Below are positions 61,801 through 64,000 of a DNA stretch of 64,000 nucleotides, piece by piece. The stretch comes from Opisthocomus hoazin (taxonomy: Eukaryota; Chordata; Aves; Opisthocomiformes; Opisthocomidae). The notes beneath the pieces were generated by a model. It had not been told where the DNA came from and ran no database searches. It was given only the letters and a program-made list of their open reading frames with translations. The stretch covers positions 19,453,115-19,517,114 of the forward strand of contig NC_134429.1 in the NCBI RefSeq assembly GCF_030867145.1, given 5' to 3'. Every line of letters begins with the position of its first letter. The stretch's first letter is position 1. The position numbers and the translations under genes were made by a program.

Positions 61801-62365
61801 TTGAAGGTAGCATCCAGCACACCAAGGCAGGACATTTCAGACAACATTCTGTTTCCTTTAAAAAAAAAACAAAGAAACAAAATCAAACAAAAACATAAAG
61901 ACAGAAACCAGCTGAGCAGCTAAAAAGAGGGAAGCAACACTGGACAGACTGTAAAAACCGTCGTCTCAGGCTTTTTATTTGAGGAATCCCTGGATAAGGT
62001 TCAGTGAAGAGAGTTTAGTCGGAACTAATTGCTACTCTTGAGAGGCAGAGCCTAGTTAAAGAGACACTGCGTGAGGCAGAGCACAGTAGTGACTAACTCT
62101 CCTCCTGCTCTCCACCCCTGCAGACAGCACCGAGGTGGAGTGCAGCCCCAGCTCTGAATCCACAGATCAGAAGAAGCTCATGGAGGAGCTGCAGAACCGC
62201 TACCGGCAGATGGAAGAGCGCATCACCTGCCCTATTTGCATTGATGACCAAATCAAACTGGTCTTCCAGTGTGGACATGGCTCTTGCCCAGACTGCAGCA
62301 CAGCCCTCACTGTCTGCCCCATCTGCCGGCAGGCTATCCGGGAGAGGATTCCGATCTTTGTCTAA
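28632..62365 (+). CDS. MIB2: MIB2, E3 ubiquitin-protein ligase mind bomb 2 (18 coding exons, 954 aa)
   Basis: Join: 28632-28878, 29352-29523, 38667-38773, 42230-42424, 43720-43862, 45817-45924, 47137-47241, 47973-48135, 49248-49381, 51349-51497, 52131-52287, 52988-53142, 53768-53894, 55299-55529, 57280-57458, 59261-59445, 60233-60298, 62124-62365. The pieces sum to 2865 nt with no frame break. Domain order: MIB/HERC2 (about 1-80), ZZ zinc finger (91-128), MIB/HERC2 (about 149-227), mind-bomb SH3-like repeats (about 255-412), about nine ankyrin repeats (about 430-780), RING 1 (C830, C833, C845, H847, C851, C854, C861, C864) and RING 2 (C910 to C942). Known role of the family: cytosolic ubiquitin ligase that ubiquitinates Delta/Jagged ligands to drive their endocytosis and Notch signalling. 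All zinc ligands are present, so the gene looks functional. The ATG at 28632 is the first in frame after a TAG at 28611. MIB1 is less likely because of the N-terminal sequence and overall length. Confidence 0.97.
28879..29351 (+). other. MIB2: MIB2 intron 2 (473 bp)
   Basis: GTAAGC donor, TCCTAG acceptor. Nothing else seen. Confidence 0.9.
29352..29523 (+). CDS. MIB2: MIB2 exon 3 (ZZ zinc finger)
   Basis: Acceptor TTCTCCTAG, donor ACC|GTAAGT. It encodes residues 83-139 and enters residue 140, holding the whole ZZ-type finger with ligands C91, C94, C106, C109, C115, C118, H124 and H128. ZZ fingers are small zinc modules used for protein contacts; in mind bomb proteins this one separates the two MIB/HERC2 domains. 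Confidence 0.97.
30631..30650. repeat. (TA)n-rich simple repeat
   Basis: TATATATATAAAATATATAT in intron 3. Confidence 0.8.
33780..34060. promoter_or_regulatory. GC-rich, CpG-containing patch in intron 3
   Basis: A local rise in CpG and GC within an AT-leaning intron. It holds a perfect 9-bp inverted repeat CCCAGCAGC (33,948-33,956) and GCTGCTGGG (33,966-33,974) with a 9-nt loop, and a nearby GAGTCGGAT repeat. Possible enhancer, internal promoter or eroded GC-rich repeat; function unknown. Confidence 0.3.
38667..38773 (+). CDS. MIB2: MIB2 exon 4 (linker and start of second MIB/HERC2 domain)
   Basis: Acceptor TTTTTGCAG, donor GGATG|GTAAGC. It covers residues 140-175 and includes the [14 protein letters not shown] motif that opens the second MIB/HERC2 domain. 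It lies 9.1 kb after exon 3. Confidence 0.95.
38774..42229 (+). other. MIB2: MIB2 intron 4 (3.5 kb), carries a CR1
   Basis: GTAAGC donor and CATCAG acceptor. A sense CR1 lies at 40,665-41,126. Just before it (40,632-40,663) is an imperfect run of TTATGGTTA-type units. Nothing else stands out. Confidence 0.85.
40665..41126 (+). mobile_element. CR1 LINE fragment (3' end), sense, in MIB2 intron 4
   Basis: It starts GAGTCCAGCGGAGGGCTACG and ends with two ATTCTGTG units, the CR1 tail. Open frames read through it ([14 protein letters not shown]) are the familiar pseudo-coding of CR1 3' ends and not a gene. It looks young, with little decay. Confidence 0.95.
42230..42424 (+). CDS. MIB2: MIB2 exon 5 (rest of second MIB/HERC2 domain)
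   Basis: Acceptor TTTCCATCAG, donor TTAG|GTGCGC. It covers residues 176-240 with motifs [39 protein letters not shown] and [13 protein letters not shown]. The two MIB/HERC2 domains together form the Notch-ligand binding part in mind bomb proteins (family knowledge). Confidence 0.97.
43720..43862 (+). CDS. MIB2: MIB2 exon 6 (SH3-like repeat region)
   Basis: Acceptor CTCTTCAG, donor GAG|GTATGC. It covers residues 241-288 ([39 protein letters not shown]) and ends in phase 0. This is the first of the mind-bomb SH3-like repeats. Confidence 0.97.
45817..45924 (+). CDS. MIB2: MIB2 exon 7 (SH3-like repeat region)
   Basis: Acceptor CTATCAAAAG with a long T/C tract, donor AAG|GTAGGT. It encodes 36 residues, 289-324 ([20 protein letters not shown] and [10 protein letters not shown]), phase 0 at both ends. 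Confidence 0.97.
47137..47241 (+). CDS. MIB2: MIB2 exon 8 (SH3-like repeat region)
   Basis: Acceptor TTCTTGTAG, donor CCT|GTGAGT. Residues 325-359 ([28 protein letters not shown]), phase 0 at both ends, so the exon could be skipped without a frame change. Confidence 0.97.
47973..48135 (+). CDS. MIB2: MIB2 exon 9 (last SH3-like repeat)
   Basis: Acceptor CCATTGCAG, donor AAAAA|GTGAGG. Residues 360-413 ([32 protein letters not shown], then an acidic linker). A truncated CR1 begins only about 80 bp after the donor. Confidence 0.96.
48216..48482 (+). mobile_element. CR1 LINE fragment (3' end), sense, in MIB2 intron 9
   Basis: It starts CAGCGACAGGACAAGGGGC and ends TTCTGTGATTCTGATTCTG. By eye it differs from the matching part of the intron 4 copy at about ten positions over some 245 bp, so both come from the same or a close subfamily. 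It is severely 5'-truncated. Confidence 0.95.
49248..49381 (+). CDS. MIB2: MIB2 exon 10 (start of ankyrin region; non-canonical GC donor)
   Basis: The acceptor is CCTACCAG. The donor is AAG|GCAAGT, a GC donor with an otherwise perfect consensus. No GT nearby keeps the frame into exon 11. Residues 414-458, including the first ankyrin-like unit ([20 protein letters not shown]). Confidence 0.93.
49382..51348 (+). other. MIB2: MIB2 intron 10 (1967 bp), GC-AG type
   Basis: It begins GCAAGT and ends TCCTGTAG. Only this choice joins exon 10 (...YPDK) to exon 11 (VDTKNQ...) in frame with the family sequence. An AT-rich simple repeat lies at 50.4 kb. Confidence 0.88.
50361..50450. repeat. AT-rich TATTTCT-like simple repeat in intron 10
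   Basis: Repeated short units TATTTCT and TATTAA over about 90 bp, imperfect. Confidence 0.6.
51349..51497 (+). CDS. MIB2: MIB2 exon 11 (ankyrin repeats)
   Basis: Acceptor TTCCTGTAG, donor TTTTGG|GTAGGA. Residues 459-507 ([38 protein letters not shown]), giving one full ankyrin repeat and the start of the next. Confidence 0.96.
52131..52287 (+). CDS. MIB2: MIB2 exon 12 (ankyrin repeats)
   Basis: Acceptor TTTAAATCAG, donor CCCA|GTAAGT. Residues 508-560 ([40 protein letters not shown]). The usual TALH ankyrin motif reads TALF here (F536). Confidence 0.96.
52988..53142 (+). CDS. MIB2: MIB2 exon 13 (ankyrin repeats)
   Basis: Acceptor CCTTACACAG, donor AAGCT|GTAAGT. Residues 561-611 ([41 protein letters not shown]). 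In the second repeat the TPLH motif reads NLLH (N600). Confidence 0.96.
53768..53894 (+). CDS. MIB2: MIB2 exon 14 (ankyrin repeats)
   Basis: Acceptor AACACTCTAG, donor AGAG|GTAAGA. Residues 612-654 ([40 protein letters not shown]), a textbook ankyrin repeat. Confidence 0.97.
55299..55529 (+). CDS. MIB2: MIB2 exon 15 (ankyrin repeats)
   Basis: Acceptor TTCCCTGCAAG, donor CCAAG|GTGAGC. Residues 655-731 ([50 protein letters not shown]). It is phase 0 at both ends and 231 nt long, so skipping would keep the frame. Confidence 0.97.
57280..57458 (+). CDS. MIB2: MIB2 exon 16 (last ankyrin-like unit)
   Basis: Acceptor CATCTTTTAG, donor TTCAG|GTAAAC. Residues 732-790 ([40 protein letters not shown]). 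Confidence 0.95.
59261..59445 (+). CDS. MIB2: MIB2 exon 17 (first RING finger, N-terminal half)
   Basis: Acceptor GGTTGCAG, donor GAAG|GTAAGT. Residues 791-852. A polar linker is followed by RING 1 ligands C830, C833, C845, H847 and C851. Confidence 0.96.
60233..60298 (+). CDS. MIB2: MIB2 exon 18 (first RING finger, C-terminal half; 66 nt)
   Basis: Acceptor TTTGTGGTAG, donor ACAAG|GTACGT. Residues 853-874 complete RING 1 with C854, C861 and C864 ([14 protein letters not shown]). It is the smallest coding exon, 22 codons, phase 1 at both ends. Confidence 0.95.
62124..62365 (+). CDS. MIB2: MIB2 exon 19 (second RING finger, stop codon)
   Basis: The acceptor is CACCCCTGCAG and the stop is TAA at 62,363-62,365. 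Residues 875-954. A basic helix ([16 protein letters not shown]) leads into the catalytic RING 2 with C910, C913, C924, H926, C929, C932, C939 and C942, and the protein ends RIPIFV. The terminal RING is the one usually required for E2 binding in mind bomb ligases (family knowledge). Confidence 0.98.
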
Positions 62366-63117
62366 GGATATGCTTGCTTCTCTTCCCATTCCCACCTCCC
62401 TCCTTTACTTCCTTTTTGTTTGCATTTTAGATGAGAGGCGCTAGTCAGGCTGATGCGTTTGGCTTCCTGCAAAGCCATCTTGAAAGAGAGGGAAGCAAAT
62501 ACCTGGTGTGACTTGGGTGGAGGTGGAGGGAGCCCCCTCCACTTCTAGTAACATGAGGCCAAGGAGCGGTGCTTGAGGGCGGGCAGCCCCTCGCCCCGTG
62601 CTGCCGATCCATCAGAGTGACCTGAAGTAAAGATCGCTGACCTGTCTGCTGAAGGCAGAAGAGACTTTCAGACCAGAGGCGAAAAGACTTCCGTATGCAG
62701 ATGTTTTCCGTGGCATCCAACTCCGGCGACCGCGTCGTGTCTAGTGCCCTGCAGCGTCAGATCTGCAGCCTTGCGCTGCTCTGCAGGGAGATGCTGTAGG
62801 AGGATGTACCTTATACCTTGGCAGGCAATGGTAAAGTGTGTGCTTGCACTGCATGGGAGGAGATATGGGAGGAGATCAGTCGTGGCGTCAGTTCTCCCAG
62901 ATGCCTGTCAGTGGTAGGGAGGTAACATCCTATGGCACCATGCTCTCTGAGCGAGTACTGAGGAGCTCAACGAGGACTTGGACTGGCAGGGGCAAATCTG
63001 GGTGTGACGAGATCCTAAAGAACAGAGTGTGTGCCTTAGAGATAAAGTAGTGAACACTGATTGGAGAAAATATGTTGGTACAACAAATATTTCTAACCTC
63101 TAAGTGACACTCTTCCA

Positions 63118-63133
63118 TTTTTTTTTTTTTTTT
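63118..63133. repeat. Poly(T) run in the 3'UTR region
   Basis: Sixteen T in a row; could be the reversed poly(A) tail of an old retroposon, but no element is recognisable beside it. Confidence 0.8.
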
Positions 63134-63220
63134 GGCACTACTGTGTGTTCAGAGACTCCTGAGCTTTCTATCCATAATGCCAAAGGCAGGTGTTGAATAC
63201 TCCAATCAAAGTGTAAAGAA

Positions 63221-63226
63221 AATAAA
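63221..63226 (+). terminator. AATAAA poly(A) signal, candidate 1
   Basis: Canonical hexamer about 860 bp after the stop codon, in AT-rich sequence. Confidence 0.45.
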
Positions 63227-63291
63227 TAGTAATAATTAAGACATGAGAAAAAGGGATTTCATTTCTGTTTCTTTGTTTTGCAGCAAAACTT

Positions 63292-63297
63292 AATAAA
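63292..63297 (+). terminator. AATAAA poly(A) signal, candidate 2
   Basis: Canonical hexamer (TTAATAAAATATAT) 71 bp after candidate 1; the two could act together. Confidence 0.5.
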
Positions 63298-63958
63298 ATA
63301 TATATTTTCCTGAGCATTAAAATGAATGTACAAACTGTAGCTGAAATATGGATCCAGCTGTATTGTTTTCCAACTGTCTGACTGAAGAAATATTATCCCC
63401 TGAGTCCATCCTGTAAAGTAACTGTTGGTGAAAGTGGCAGCCTGTAGGGCTAGCGTGTGCCATGCGTGTGTGTGTATGTGTACATACGTGTTTGCGTGTG
63501 GTGTATAGCTTTAATGAGACAATTATACACAAGCATACTGTTTGTTACACATTGCAAGCAATATTTAAAACAAACAAAAATATTGTGTTCCTCTGCTATC
63601 TTTGTTCGTTAGCAAAGAGGTGGCAAATCTTTTAAAGAAGTTTTTAACTTTGTGGAATCTCTGGTAGTTACAGGAATATTAATTCTTCGTGATCCCTTGG
63701 TGTTGTGAGAAAGTTGTATGTCACAGCCTCTCATCCTATCGATAATCTTTGTCGAGATAGTCATTGGAGGCTGTTACAGTTTCAGTTGATTTTTTTGAGC
63801 TATGAAAATGGATTTAACCCTAAACTATGTGGTTGCGTTAGATTTAACACCCAAAATAACCTAAAACTGAATTTCAGAGTCGGCTTTGGTAAAAATCAGA
63901 GGTGCAGATGCTCACTTCGTTATTTCCTAGAAGTTCACATTAGTGTAAACTCCTTTGG

Positions 63959-63964
63959 AATAAA
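63959..63964 (+). terminator. AATAAA poly(A) signal, candidate 3
   Basis: Canonical hexamer followed within 30 bp by a GT-rich end (TGTATTGTGGT at the window edge), resembling a downstream element. Confidence 0.4.
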
Positions 63965-64000
63965 GCAGGCATTTCCCCCAAATGTCTGCTGTATTGTGGT

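Larger units (their letters stand above)
51498..62123 (+). other. MIB2: MIB2 introns 11 to 18 (with exons 12-18 between)
   Basis: Introns 51498-52130, 52288-52987, 53143-53767, 53895-55298, 55530-57279, 57459-59260, 59446-60232 and 60299-62123, all GT-AG. An A-rich stretch lies at about 61,860-61,905. No other supported feature. Confidence 0.85.
62366..64000 (+). other. MIB2: MIB2 3'UTR and downstream sequence
   Basis: No coding exon is visible after the stop. There is a run of 16 T at 63,118-63,133, a GT-rich microsatellite near 63,464-63,500, and three AATAAA hexamers. The true transcript end cannot be chosen by eye. The expected mammalian neighbour MMP23 is not reached. Confidence 0.7.

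Noticed and set aside
1..64000. CRISPR arrays, operons, phage or bacterial defence systems, tRNA or rRNA genes
   Set aside because: None of their signatures is present; the window is vertebrate nuclear DNA with one split gene.

Overview
This looks like vertebrate, almost certainly bird, nuclear DNA. The evidence is split coding exons with GT-AG introns, several CR1 LINE 3' ends carrying the typical ATTCTRTG tail, and a probable avian endogenous-retrovirus LTR. There are no bacterial operons. The window holds one recognisable protein-coding gene, MIB2 (mind bomb 2, skeletrophin), an E3 ubiquitin ligase of the Notch-ligand pathway, on the + strand. I assembled 18 coding exons (28,632-62,365) that join without a frame error into 955 codons (954 residues plus stop). 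The domain order is MIB/HERC2, ZZ finger, MIB/HERC2, mind-bomb SH3-like repeats, about nine ankyrin repeats and two C-terminal RING fingers, which is complete for the family.

Layout. 1-10,860 is upstream sequence with no gene I can recognise, only eroded repeats. About 10,869-11,460 is a probable LTR in antisense orientation. 11,520-12,580 is a CpG island with two ZNF143/Staf-like motifs and GC boxes, taken as the MIB2 promoter and non-coding exon 1, which ends at a clear donor after 12,579. A 16 kb intron 1 follows, with one clear CR1 and a small CpG-rich patch near 27.0 kb that could be an alternative first exon. Exons 2-4 are widely spaced (28.5-38.8 kb) and exons 5-19 are compact (42.2-62.4 kb). 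The 3'UTR runs from 62,366 and has AATAAA signals at 63,221, 63,292 and 63,959. Neither end of the window reaches a recognisable neighbouring gene.

Points worth a second look: a GC-AG intron after exon 10; two adjacent uORFs, the second with a better start context than the weak MIB2 ATG; a pair of near-identical direct CR1 copies flanking exons 5-9, whose loss would keep the frame; an ankyrin TALH motif changed to TALF; and the candidate alternative promoter. I found no undescribed multi-gene system here. All exon boundaries were read by eye from frame continuity, splice consensus and remembered family features, without alignment.
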